Assembly: GCA_017625255.1 (NCBI GenBank)
Contig: JAGALK010000065.1
Location: 1-36,564 of the forward strand
DNA from: Lachnospiraceae bacterium
Lineage (GTDB): Bacteria; Bacillota; Clostridia; Lachnospirales; Lachnospiraceae
DNA: 36,564 nt
Reading direction: 5' to 3'
Part shown: positions 1-8,013 of the stretch, piece after piece
Numbering within the stretch: position 1 is the first letter of the stretch
How the letters are laid out: every line of letters begins with the position of its first letter
Program-made: the position numbers and the translations under genes
Notes under the pieces: model-generated
What the model saw: only the letters and a program-made list of their open reading frames with translations
Databases searched by the model: none
What the model was told of the DNA's origin: nothing

Positions 1-156
1 CAAACACTTCGCTTGAGAAAAAACTTGTCAAAATTGAACCTAGGGATTAAAGTAAAGCTACAAGTCATTACCTGATGCTTTATCAGTGTATCGTGGGTGA
101 ACTCCATCCTCTTAAATCCGAAGGTAAATTTACGCAGTCCAAAATGCACAAACGAA
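1..156. other. unassigned window edge, possible tail of an upstream gene
   Basis: No complete gene is visible before the first promoter. Frame 3 gives a 15-residue tail ending in KLVKIEPRD followed by TAA at about 48-50, which could be the C-terminus of a gene lying outside the window. This is too short to identify. The rest of the stretch shows no convincing hairpin terminator. Confidence 0.2.
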
Positions 157-185
157 TTGACAAAAAAACAAGAATAATATATAAT
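157..185 (+). promoter_or_regulatory. strong sigma-A-type promoter for the binding protein/chemoreceptor operon
   Basis: TTGACA at 157-162 and TATAAT at 180-185 are separated by exactly 17 bases, a perfect consensus promoter. It leaves a leader of about 108 bases before the ATG at 300. No operator could be assigned in the leader. Confidence 0.8.
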
Positions 186-299
186 TTTAATATAAGGATA
201 GAGAGGGAATTTGTAAAGAAAACAGTAAGAATCTGTGAGCAGAATATTGTTCATGGGTCTTTTTTATATTTACCTGACAAACAAAAATGGAGGAATGAC

Positions 300-1577
300 A
301 TGAAAAAAAGAATACTTGCTATATGTATGGCAGCAATTACTTTGGGAATGACACTTACTGGTTGTGAAACAGTGCAGCAATCGGCAGAAGTTGAGGCTTT
401 AACGGATAATACAGACAAGACTGCAGCAAAAATGGATGAGACTGTGGCATTGACAGTATGGGGAGCTGAACAGGATCAGGAAATGTTAGCCGAAATGATA
501 GAAGGGTTTAAGGAAAAGTATGCAAATGAGGCAGCTTTTGAGATTACCTTAGGTGTAGAAAGTGAGTCTTCCTGTAAAGAAGCGTTGCTAGGTGATGTAT
601 TAAACGGTGCAGATGTATTTGCTTTTGCAGACGATCAGCTAATGACACTGATAGCAGCAGGAGCGTTAGCGCCGGTAGAGAATGCAGAGAAGATTAAGGC
701 AGATAATATGGAAGAGGCAGTTGAGGCAGCTTCTTATAATGATATTTTATATGCTTATCCGATGACGGCAGATAATGGATATTTTATGTATTATGATAAG
801 AGCGTATTTTCGGAAAGTGATGTGGCGAGTTTGGATACTATGTTGGCATCAGCAGAAGCAGCGGGCAAAAAGGTAGCAATGGAATTAAGTTCCGGCTGGT
901 ATCTGTATTCTTTTTTTGGAAATACAGGTATGAATATGGCATTAAATGAGGATGGAGTCACCATGTCCTGTGACTGGAATGGAACGGGAGGAATTGTGAA
1001 AGGAGCAGATGTGGCACAGTCTATTTTATCAATTGCTACACATCCAGGATTTGCAAATATGACAGATGAGCAGATTGTTGCAGGGATAAAAGATGGTACG
1101 GTAGCAGCGGCTGTCAGTGGTGTCTGGAATTCCAGTACAGTAGCAGAAAATTGGGGAGTAAACTATGGGGCATGTAAATTACCGACTTATACCTGTGCAG
1201 GTCAGCAAATACAAATGGCTTCTTTTTCAGGCTATAAGATGGTAGGCGTGAATGCTTATTCGGAATATAAGGAATGGGGACTTAAGTTAGCGGAGTGGAT
1301 TACAAATGAAGAAAATCAAAAGGTTCGTTTTGAAAAAAGAGAACAGGGACCTTCAAATATAAATGCAGCGGATTCGGATGCTGTACAGAATGCGCCAGCA
1401 ATTCAGGCACTTTTATCACAGGCAGAATTTTCTGTGCTTCAGCGTGTAGGTAATAATTTTTGGGATCCTATGACAAATTTAGGAAACACTTTAGCGGCAG
1501 GAAATCCGGATGGTAAAAATTTGCAGGAATTGATGGATACCACTGTAGAGGGAATCACAGCATTTATTGTACAGTAG
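300..1577 (+). CDS. extracellular solute-binding lipoprotein (family 1, sugar type)
   Basis: Predicted 425-residue lipoprotein. The start at 300 is chosen because it follows a GGAGG site by a few bases and begins a typical signal peptide (MKKR, hydrophobic core, lipobox LTGC), whereas the longer open frame upstream lies in leader DNA. The mature part has the family-1 solute-binding-protein pattern: LTVWGAEQDQEML near the start, an ADVFAFADDQL hinge-region strand, and a C-terminal WDPMTNLGN...L segment common in maltose/oligosaccharide binders. It would sit on the outer face of the membrane and bind a sugar-like ligand, but the ligand cannot be read from the sequence. There are no permease or ATPase genes beside it. 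Its neighbour is a chemoreceptor whose SD overlaps this gene's stop codon, so a role in chemotaxis sensing rather than, or besides, transport is inferred. Confidence 0.88.
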   Translation: MKKRILAICMAAITLGMTLTGCETVQQSAEVEALTDNTDKTAAKMDETVALTVWGAEQDQEMLAEMIEGFKEKYANEAAFEITLGVESESSCKEALLGDVLNGADVFAFADDQLMTLIAAGALAPVENAEKIKADNMEEAVEAASYNDILYAYPMTADNGYFMYYDKSVFSESDVASLDTMLASAEAAGKKVAMELSSGWYLYSFFGNTGMNMALNEDGVTMSCDWNGTGGIVKGADVAQSILSIATHPGFANMTDEQIVAGIKDGTVAAAVSGVWNSSTVAENWGVNYGACKLPTYTCAGQQIQMASFSGYKMVGVNAYSEYKEWGLKLAEWITNEENQKVRFEKREQGPSNINAADSDAVQNAPAIQALLSQAEFSVLQRVGNNFWDPMTNLGNTLAAGNPDGKNLQELMDTTVEGITAFIVQ

Positions 1578-1589
1578 GAGGAAATAAAA

Positions 1590-3335
1590 ATGAAAAAGGA
1601 AAAAAATGCTAAAAAAAGGGGCAGTATCAAGCTATATATAATGCTGCCGGTACTTGTTTTGGGAATTGTATCTATTTTATCAAATATTATGGCAGTTTCG
1701 AATATTCGTAAGGTAAATGCCAATGCATCCAATATTGCAGATCATTATATGACAAGTATTACACAGCTAAGTGAGATTCAAAGACAGACACAGGAACTAC
1801 ACAAAGAAGCCTTGTCCCATATAGTTGCTACAGATGCAGATACCAAGATAGCATTGATTGATGGAATTAAAGAAAAAGAAGTTATTTTGGATGAAAATTT
1901 AAAAGCATATGCAGCCGTTTGTGCAGAAAGTGAAAAAGCAGCTTACAATGAATTGCTTGCCAATTATGAATTACTAAAGGATGCAATTGCTAATTTGGCG
2001 GCATATAGTGCCAATGGAGACAATGAATCTGCTTATGGCTGTGCCAATGGAGATGTAGCAACTTACGGAAAAGCAATGCAGGATAATATTTATACATTGA
2101 CAGCAGCTGCTAATGAGGGAGCTGCGCAGGCAAGAACTCAATTAGAGGGAGTATATTTAAGTGCGCTTTATAGTAATGGTGCTACCATTAGCATAAGTGT
2201 TTTAGCAATATTAATTGCGATTGTGGTAGTATTTAGAAAAATTTTAAAACCGCTGACTGTGGCAGAGAAAGAAATTTCACAGATTATTAGTGATATTGAT
2301 CGCAGAGAAGGTGATTTGACTAAACGAGTAACAATTACCTCTAAGGATGAAATTGCAGCTCTTGGAAATGGTATTAATGTATTTATGGAAAAATTGCAGA
2401 ATATTTTCCAGATGATTACCAGCAATTCTCAAAAAATGGATATTGTGGTACAGGATGTTATGGAAAGGGTTAAAACCTCAAATGGAAGTGTAACGGATTT
2501 GTCTGCATTGACAGAAGAATTAGCAGCGACTATGCAGGATGTAGCAGAAAATGCAGCTATTATTAATGCGAATGCAGAAGATGTGCTAAGGGAAGTAAAT
2601 GTTATTGCGAATCGCTCCGACGAAATCAATACCTATACAAAAGAAATGAAGGAGCATGCCAAAGGAATGGAAAATACGGCTCGTACCAATATGGAAGTTA
2701 CAGCAGAAAAGGTAGAGCAGATTTTAGTGGTATTAAATCAGGCGATTGAAGATAGTAATAGTGTAAATCAGGTAAACAGCCTGACGGAAGATATTTTAAA
2801 TATTGCGGATCAGACAAATCTCTTAGCCTTGAATGCATCCATTGAGGCTGCAAGAGCCGGTGAAGCCGGCAAAGGCTTTGCTGTTGTAGCAGGAGAAATC
2901 AGCAATCTTGCGGCTGCTAGCAGTCAGGCGGCAAATCGAATTCAGCAGATTAACGGTGTTATTATAGGAGCAGTACATAATTTAGCAGAGCATTCAAATG
3001 GTCTGGTTAATTATATGCATCAGACAATTATGCCGGAATTTGAAGCCTTTGTAGAATCAGGTGGAGAGTACAAAAAGAATGCTACTTATATTGAAGGGGT
3101 TATGAATGAATTTTCAGCTATGACTGACGAATTAAAAACCACTGTTTCTGAGATTACTACATCCATCAGCAGTATTACGGCTGCTATTGACGAAGGTGTT
3201 ATTGGTGTAACAGGGGCTGCAGAAAGTACACAGGATCTGGTAGAGGATATGGATAATATAACGGTTCATATGGATGAAAACCAAAAGATTGCAGGTGCAT
3301 TGAAGCAGGAAACAGAAGTATTTATAAAATTGTAA
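1590..3335 (+). CDS. methyl-accepting chemotaxis protein, 4-helix-bundle sensor type
   Basis: 581-residue transmembrane chemoreceptor. A short basic N-terminus is followed by TM1 (about residues 13-35), an extracytoplasmic helical sensor region of about 155 residues consistent with a four-helix-bundle ligand domain, TM2 (about 190-212), a HAMP segment (about 213-270) and a long coiled-coil signalling domain. The conserved hairpin tip is clear: [20 protein letters not shown] then [11 protein letters not shown]. There is no C-terminal CheR-docking pentapeptide. It would relay ligand state to CheA/CheW. Its SD (TAGGAGG) overlaps the TAG stop of the binding protein, so the two genes are co-transcribed and probably translationally coupled. 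The binding protein is the likely ligand-presenting partner; that pairing is inferred from position. Confidence 0.95.
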   Translation: MKKEKNAKKRGSIKLYIMLPVLVLGIVSILSNIMAVSNIRKVNANASNIADHYMTSITQLSEIQRQTQELHKEALSHIVATDADTKIALIDGIKEKEVILDENLKAYAAVCAESEKAAYNELLANYELLKDAIANLAAYSANGDNESAYGCANGDVATYGKAMQDNIYTLTAAANEGAAQARTQLEGVYLSALYSNGATISISVLAILIAIVVVFRKILKPLTVAEKEISQIISDIDRREGDLTKRVTITSKDEIAALGNGINVFMEKLQNIFQMITSNSQKMDIVVQDVMERVKTSNGSVTDLSALTEELAATMQDVAENAAIINANAEDVLREVNVIANRSDEINTYTKEMKEHAKGMENTARTNMEVTAEKVEQILVVLNQAIEDSNSVNQVNSLTEDILNIADQTNLLALNASIEAARAGEAGKGFAVVAGEISNLAAASSQAANRIQQINGVIIGAVHNLAEHSNGLVNYMHQTIMPEFEAFVESGGEYKKNATYIEGVMNEFSAMTDELKTTVSEITTSISSITAAIDEGVIGVTGAAESTQDLVEDMDNITVHMDENQKIAGALKQETEVFIKL

Positions 3336-3355
3336 TTTCTTAACGAAAAATTTAT

Positions 3356-3385
3356 TTGACGAGAATATTGTCCTCATGCTAGAAT
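3356..3385 (+). promoter_or_regulatory. promoter of the riboswitch/P-type ATPase operon
   Basis: TTGACG at 3356-3361 and TAGAAT at 3380-3385 with an 18-base spacer. Transcription would begin at about 3391-3393, exactly where the aptamer begins, which supports the call. Confidence 0.6.
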
Positions 3386-3390
3386 GCATT

Positions 3391-3526
3391 TGTAATTAGG
3401 GAGTAGTTCACATTCACAGCACTGTGGATGTTATACTTTTCGTCATGGCGTTAGAAATAACCGGAAAGTATACTGAGATAAGAACGAGACTTTTACCGTA
3501 GTTTTTACGGTAAGAGTCTCTTTTTT
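3391..3526 (+). promoter_or_regulatory. yybP-ykoY family (manganese-sensing) riboswitch with expression-platform terminator
   Basis: The leader contains the family hallmarks: the GGGAGTAG loop at 3399-3406, a middle helix pairing GTTATACTTT (3429 onward) with AAAGTATAC (3465 onward) around a CGTCA...CCGG internal region, and the 3' CGAGAC strand at 3485-3490. The outer stem can form between GTAA (3392-3395) and TTAC. This same 3' segment is also the 5' arm of a strong intrinsic terminator (3486-3500 with 3506-3520, then six T). Aptamer folding and termination are therefore mutually exclusive, so an ON switch with Mn2+ is expected, as known for this family. The downstream P-type cation ATPase fits. 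Assignment is from remembered consensus, not a covariance search. Confidence 0.82.
3486..3526 (+). terminator. riboswitch-controlled intrinsic terminator
   Basis: GAGACTTTTACCGTA (3486-3500) pairs with TACGGTAAGAGTCTC (3506-3520) with a single wobble, followed by TTTTTT. The 5' arm overlaps the 3' strand of the aptamer's closing stem. Confidence 0.85.
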
Positions 3527-3580
3527 GTTTTATTAGGAAAAATATGGGCAAACTACTAAAAAAAGAAAGGATGGATATGT

Positions 3581-6214
3581 ATGAGAGAATATTACACAAT
3601 GACAGAAGAAGAAATTCGAAAAGAATTTGGTGTAGGCGAACAGGGGCTTTTGGCAAATCAGGTAGAAGAAATTCGTCAGAAGTCTGGAGAAAATGTGCTG
3701 CAGGAAGGGAAGAAAAAAAGTATAGCAGAAGTCTTTTTTCGACAATTTTGTGATTTACTGGTAGTTATACTGATTATCGCAGCAGTAATTTCCATGTTTT
3801 CAGGAAATATAGAAAGTACGGTAGTTATTCTGTTAGTACTCATTATGAATGCAATACTTGGAACTTTGCAGCATGTAAAGGCGCAAAAATCCTTAGATAG
3901 TTTAAAACAGTTGTCCTCTCCTGTGGCAAAGGTATTAAGAGATGGAAGAAAGCAGGAAGTATTGGCAAAGGATATTGTGCCGGGGGATATTGTCCTTTTA
4001 GAAGCAGGCGATATGATTGTGGCAGATGGCAGAGTGATAAAAAGCTATTCTTTGCAGGTCAATGAAAGTTCTTTAACAGGAGAATCTACAAATGTAGAGA
4101 AGGTAGAAAGCGTATTAGAAGGCACACCGGCATTGGGAGACCGCATCAATATGGTATTTTCGGGCAGCCTTGTTACCTACGGAAGAGCAGAGGTTGTTGT
4201 AACAGCTACTGGAATGGAAACAGAGCTTGGAAAGATTGCAGGACTTATGAATGCAGCAAAAGAGCGAAAAACACCGTTACAGGTTAGCTTAGACCAGTTC
4301 AGCAAACGCTTAGCAGTATTGATTATGGGTATCTGTGTGGTGGTATTGTTATTATGCCTGTACCATAAAATGACAGTATTAGATTCTATGATGTTTGCGG
4401 TAGCCCTTGCGGTTGCAGCAATTCCAGAGGCATTAAGCTCCATTGTAACCATTGTACAGGCGATGGGTACACAGAAAATGGCAAAAGAAAATGCCATTAT
4501 CAAGGAGTTGAAAGCAGTAGAAAGCTTAGGCTGTGTATCCGTTATCTGTTCTGATAAAACAGGAACACTCACACAGAATAAAATGACCGTACAAAAAATT
4601 TATTTAGATGGCAAAGTTTTGAATCCAAAGGAAATAGATATTTCCAATATTTTGCATAGAAATCTTTTGTATAATGCGATTCTTTCTAATGATTCTAGTA
4701 TAGCAGATGGAAAGGGTATCGGAGATCCAACGGAATATGCTTTGTTAGAGATGTTTCGAAACCTTTTGCTTTGTGATGGGAAAACCTTGCAGGAAACCGG
4801 CTTGAGTGAAGAAAATATCCGAGAAGTCAGTACCCGGTTAGAGGAGCTTCCATTTGATTCAGACCGTAAATTGATGAGTACAAAATATCGTATACATGGA
4901 ACAGATATGGTGCTTACAAAAGGGGCTGTGGATGTGCTTTTAGAACGCTGTCAGGAAATTGAAGATAGCTCAGGGGTAAGAGCTATAACAGAAAAAGACA
5001 AAAAAGCAATCCAAAAGACAAATCAGAGCTTTTCAGAATCCGGACTTCGTGTACTGGCATTTGCCCGTAGAGAAACAAATGAAGCTCTTACATTAGAGAC
5101 AGAACAAAAATATATTTTTACCGGCTTAATTGCCATGGTAGACCCACCAAGACCGGAATCCATAGAGGCTGTAGCTCATGCAAAAGAGGCGGGAATCCGT
5201 CCAATCATGATTACCGGAGATCACAAGATAACGGCAACGGCGATTGCAAAAGAAATCGGTATTTTCAAGGAGGGAGATTTAGCAGTAACCGGTGTGGAAT
5301 TAGACAGGATGTCAGATCCCGAATTAGAAGCAAAAATTGATAAAATTTCTGTTTATGCCAGAGTTTCACCGGAAAATAAAATTCGTATTGTAGAGGCATG
5401 GCAAAAAGAGGGAAATATTGTGGCAATGACAGGAGATGGTGTCAATGATGCACCGGCGCTGAAAAAAGCCGATATTGGTGTAGCAATGGGTATTACCGGT
5501 ACGGAAGTGTCAAAGGATGCGGCAGCTATGATTCTTTCGGATGATAATTTTGCAACCATTATACAGGCAGTGGCAAATGGCAGAAATGTATATCGAAACA
5601 TAAAAAATGCGATTTTGTTTTTACTTTCCGGAAATACAGCAGGAATTTTATCCGTGGTATACACTTCCTTACTGGGACTTCCCGTTCCGTTTGCTCCGGT
5701 ACACTTATTATTTATAAACCTGTTGACCGATTCACTTCCGGCAATTGCAATAGGCATGGAGCCTTCTGATGATTCTTTGCTAAAGGAGAAGCCAAGAGAC
5801 CCATCCGCAGGTATTTTGACAAAGGATTTTATTAAAAAGATGGCATTTCAGGGTGGTTTGATAGCGCTTGCAGCTATGAGTGCTTATTATATCGGTTTAA
5901 ATCAGAGCGCGGCGTTAGCTTCTACAATGGCATTTGCGACCTTGACTCTTTCAAGATTATTCCATGGGTTTAACTGCAGAAGTGAAAAATCTATACTTCA
6001 TTTAGGGTTAGGTTCAAACCGTTATAGTGTAATGGCATTTTTGGCAGGTGTTGTACTTTTAGCAGCGGTATTATTTATACCGGGATTACAGGGTGTATTT
6101 TCAGTTATGCCGTTAAGTGGTCTGGCAGTTTTACAGATTGCAGGCTTATCCATTTTGCCAACAATTATTATTCAGGCAGTAAAACTTAAAAAAGAACGAA
6201 AAAGCAGTAGATAA
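3581..6214 (+). CDS. P-type cation-transporting ATPase (Ca2+/Mn2+ type, P2A)
   Basis: 877-residue full-length P2-type ATPase that would export Ca2+ and/or Mn2+ from the cytosol. It has an N-terminal cation-ATPase domain, TGES actuator loop (166-169), PEAL in TM4 (282-285), phosphorylation motif DKTGTLT (D325), MITGDH and the GDGVND hinge (about 618-622). TM6 keeps the N713/T716/D717 cation ligands (NLLTDSLP). In TM5 the aligned segment SGNTAGI keeps the Asn (N685), but the position of SERCA Glu771 is Gly688, so site I appears incomplete and one ion per cycle is likely, as in plasma-membrane-type pumps. The start at 3581 has AGAAAGG about 10 bases upstream. It is the first gene behind a Mn-type riboswitch, which argues for Mn2+ efflux. 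Calcium specificity remains possible. Confidence 0.93.
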   Translation: MREYYTMTEEEIRKEFGVGEQGLLANQVEEIRQKSGENVLQEGKKKSIAEVFFRQFCDLLVVILIIAAVISMFSGNIESTVVILLVLIMNAILGTLQHVKAQKSLDSLKQLSSPVAKVLRDGRKQEVLAKDIVPGDIVLLEAGDMIVADGRVIKSYSLQVNESSLTGESTNVEKVESVLEGTPALGDRINMVFSGSLVTYGRAEVVVTATGMETELGKIAGLMNAAKERKTPLQVSLDQFSKRLAVLIMGICVVVLLLCLYHKMTVLDSMMFAVALAVAAIPEALSSIVTIVQAMGTQKMAKENAIIKELKAVESLGCVSVICSDKTGTLTQNKMTVQKIYLDGKVLNPKEIDISNILHRNLLYNAILSNDSSIADGKGIGDPTEYALLEMFRNLLLCDGKTLQETGLSEENIREVSTRLEELPFDSDRKLMSTKYRIHGTDMVLTKGAVDVLLERCQEIEDSSGVRAITEKDKKAIQKTNQSFSESGLRVLAFARRETNEALTLETEQKYIFTGLIAMVDPPRPESIEAVAHAKEAGIRPIMITGDHKITATAIAKEIGIFKEGDLAVTGVELDRMSDPELEAKIDKISVYARVSPENKIRIVEAWQKEGNIVAMTGDGVNDAPALKKADIGVAMGITGTEVSKDAAAMILSDDNFATIIQAVANGRNVYRNIKNAILFLLSGNTAGILSVVYTSLLGLPVPFAPVHLLFINLLTDSLPAIAIGMEPSDDSLLKEKPRDPSAGILTKDFIKKMAFQGGLIALAAMSAYYIGLNQSAALASTMAFATLTLSRLFHGFNCRSEKSILHLGLGSNRYSVMAFLAGVVLLAAVLFIPGLQGVFSVMPLSGLAVLQIAGLSILPTIIIQAVKLKKERKSSR

Positions 6215-6231
6215 AAACTCGGGAGGATTTT

Positions 6232-7290
6232 ATGACAGAGCAGATTACTTTTTCCTATTTTTTACAGCAGATGAATGAGCATCCTATGCTGCTTGCAGCG
6301 GTGCTTTTAACTTTGGGGGTTATTTTTGTCAATGGATGGACAGATGCGCCAAATGCAATTGCCACCTGTGTTTCTACCAGGTGTATTGATGTAAATTATG
6401 CCATATTAATGGCGGCGATTTGCAATTTTCTAGGCGTTATTGTGATGTCATTAGTCAATGCCAAGGTTGCCATGACTATTAAAAATATGGTGAATTTCCA
6501 TGGTGACAATGAAAAGGCCATAGTAGCACTTTGTGCGGCTATGGCGGCAATTGTTATCTGGGCGGTTGGGGCATGGTATTTTGGCATACCAACCAGTGAA
6601 AGCCATGCTTTAATCGCCGGGCTTTCAGGGGCTGCCATTGCGCTGCAGGGAGGCTTTAGTGGTATCAATGGAGAAGAATGGGTAAAGGTATTCTATGGTC
6701 TGTTTTTATCTACGATTGTGGGATTTTTAACAGGATACATAATTTGTAAGCTTTTAGGTCTGCTTTTTAGCAGGTGTAACCGGAAAAAGACGGACAGGCT
6801 TTTTACCGGCGGACAGGTTTTTGGCGGAGCGGCAATGGCTTTTATGCATGGTGCGCAGGACGGACAGAAGTTTTTGGGCGTGTTGCTTTTAGCGCTGTTT
6901 CTGGTAAATGGACAGGGCGATACCGCAGAGGTGGCATTACCGGTCTGGATGATGCTTTTGTGCTCCGTTGTTATGGGGCTTGGAACTTCTATTGGAGGCA
7001 AAAAAATTATCAAATCTGTCGGTATGGATATGGTAAAGCTGGAAAAATATCAGGGATTTTCCGCGGATATTGCGGCAGCCTGTTGTCTGCTTTTATCCAC
7101 AAATCTTGGAATTCCGGTTAGTACAACCCACATGAAAACTACAGCCATAATGGGTGTTGGCGCGGTAAAGCGTCTGTCAGCCATTAATTATAAAGTTGTC
7201 CTGGATATGGTACTTACCTGGATACTAACCTTTCCAGGCTGTGGTCTGATTGGTTACATTATGGCAAAATTGTTTTTGAATCTGGTATAA
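6232..7290 (+). CDS. pit: PiT-family inorganic phosphate transporter
   Basis: 352-residue polytopic membrane protein of the PiT family, which moves phosphate (as neutral metal-phosphate in bacteria) with cation coupling. The two inverted PHO4 signature repeats are recognisable though not canonical: NGWTDAPNAIATC near residue 27-39 and MHGAQDGQKFLGV near 205-217. The transmembrane motif GIPTSESHALIAGLSGAA and its echo GIPVSTTHMKTTAIMGVGA mark the two homologous halves. It starts 17 bases after the ATPase stop with a GGGAGG site, so it is in the same riboswitch-controlled operon, and it is followed directly by a DUF47 gene, the usual PiT partner. Confidence 0.93.
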   Translation: MTEQITFSYFLQQMNEHPMLLAAVLLTLGVIFVNGWTDAPNAIATCVSTRCIDVNYAILMAAICNFLGVIVMSLVNAKVAMTIKNMVNFHGDNEKAIVALCAAMAAIVIWAVGAWYFGIPTSESHALIAGLSGAAIALQGGFSGINGEEWVKVFYGLFLSTIVGFLTGYIICKLLGLLFSRCNRKKTDRLFTGGQVFGGAAMAFMHGAQDGQKFLGVLLLALFLVNGQGDTAEVALPVWMMLLCSVVMGLGTSIGGKKIIKSVGMDMVKLEKYQGFSADIAAACCLLLSTNLGIPVSTTHMKTTAIMGVGAVKRLSAINYKVVLDMVLTWILTFPGCGLIGYIMAKLFLNLV

Positions 7291-7306
7291 AATGGAGGAT
7301 TGGATT

Positions 7307-7927
7307 TTGAAAAAGAAAAAAGACGAATTTTATTACAAAAATCTTTGTACCTGTGTGGAATATTCCTATTTGGCGGCAGTTGCGTTAAAGGATGCATTGG
7401 AAAATTATGAAAAAGAGGATTTAAAAGAAAAATTAGATGATATGCATGAATTAGAGCAGAAAGCAGATGCAAAAAAGCATAAAATGATGTCAGCTTTAAG
7501 TCAGGCATTTATTACTCCTATTGAAAGAGAGGATTTAATTGCCTTAAGCAATTATTTGGATGACATTACTGATGCAGTAGAAGAAGTGCTCTTACAAATT
7601 TATATGTGTAATGTCGATAAAATCCGAAGAGATATTCTGCCGATGGCAGAGCTTTTGACAGAGTGTATAAAGGCTTTAGGCGATGTGCTGCAGGAGTTAA
7701 GAGATTTTAAGCATTCTAAGGTGATTGAGGAATATATTATCAGGGTAAATGATTTGGAAGAAAAGGGAGATACGCTTTATGTAGAAAATATGTATAACTT
7801 GCATAAGGAAGAAGATTTACGAGAGGTTATGGTTTGGCGAAATATTTATGAGTGTATGGAAAACTGTATGGATACCTGTGAGCATGCAGCAGATATTGTA
7901 ACTACGGTGATGATGAAAAATTCGTAG
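7307..7927 (+). CDS. DUF47 / PhoU-like PiT accessory protein
   Basis: About 206 residues, helical throughout, matching the DUF47 (COG1392) family of cytoplasmic PhoU-like proteins encoded beside PiT transporters. They are thought to modulate phosphate transport, though the mechanism is not established. Features seen are the EYSYLAAVALKDALENY helix, the HELEQKADAKKHKMM segment with acidic/His residues typical of PhoU metal sites, and DDITDAVEEVLLQIY. The start is taken as TTG at 7307, because GGAGG at 7294-7298 is 8 bases upstream. An ATG at 7292 in the same frame lies on the SD itself and is unlikely to be used. Third gene of the riboswitch operon. Confidence 0.88.
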   Translation: MKKKKDEFYYKNLCTCVEYSYLAAVALKDALENYEKEDLKEKLDDMHELEQKADAKKHKMMSALSQAFITPIEREDLIALSNYLDDITDAVEEVLLQIYMCNVDKIRRDILPMAELLTECIKALGDVLQELRDFKHSKVIEEYIIRVNDLEEKGDTLYVENMYNLHKEEDLREVMVWRNIYECMENCMDTCEHAADIVTTVMMKNS

Positions 7928-7942
7928 GATTTTAAGAAATCA

Positions 7943-7971
7943 TTGACAGAACCACCCGAAAATGTTAGCGT
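7943..7971 (+). promoter_or_regulatory. promoter for trpB2
   Basis: TTGACA at 7943-7948, a 17-base spacer and TAGCGT at 7966-7971 preceded by TGT (extended -10). The -10 is weak but the -35 and spacing are ideal. No clear terminator separates it from the upstream operon. Confidence 0.5.
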
Positions 7972-8013
7972 AATTAAGAAAGTTTATAGTTATGCAAGGG
8001 ATAGGAGAAAAAC

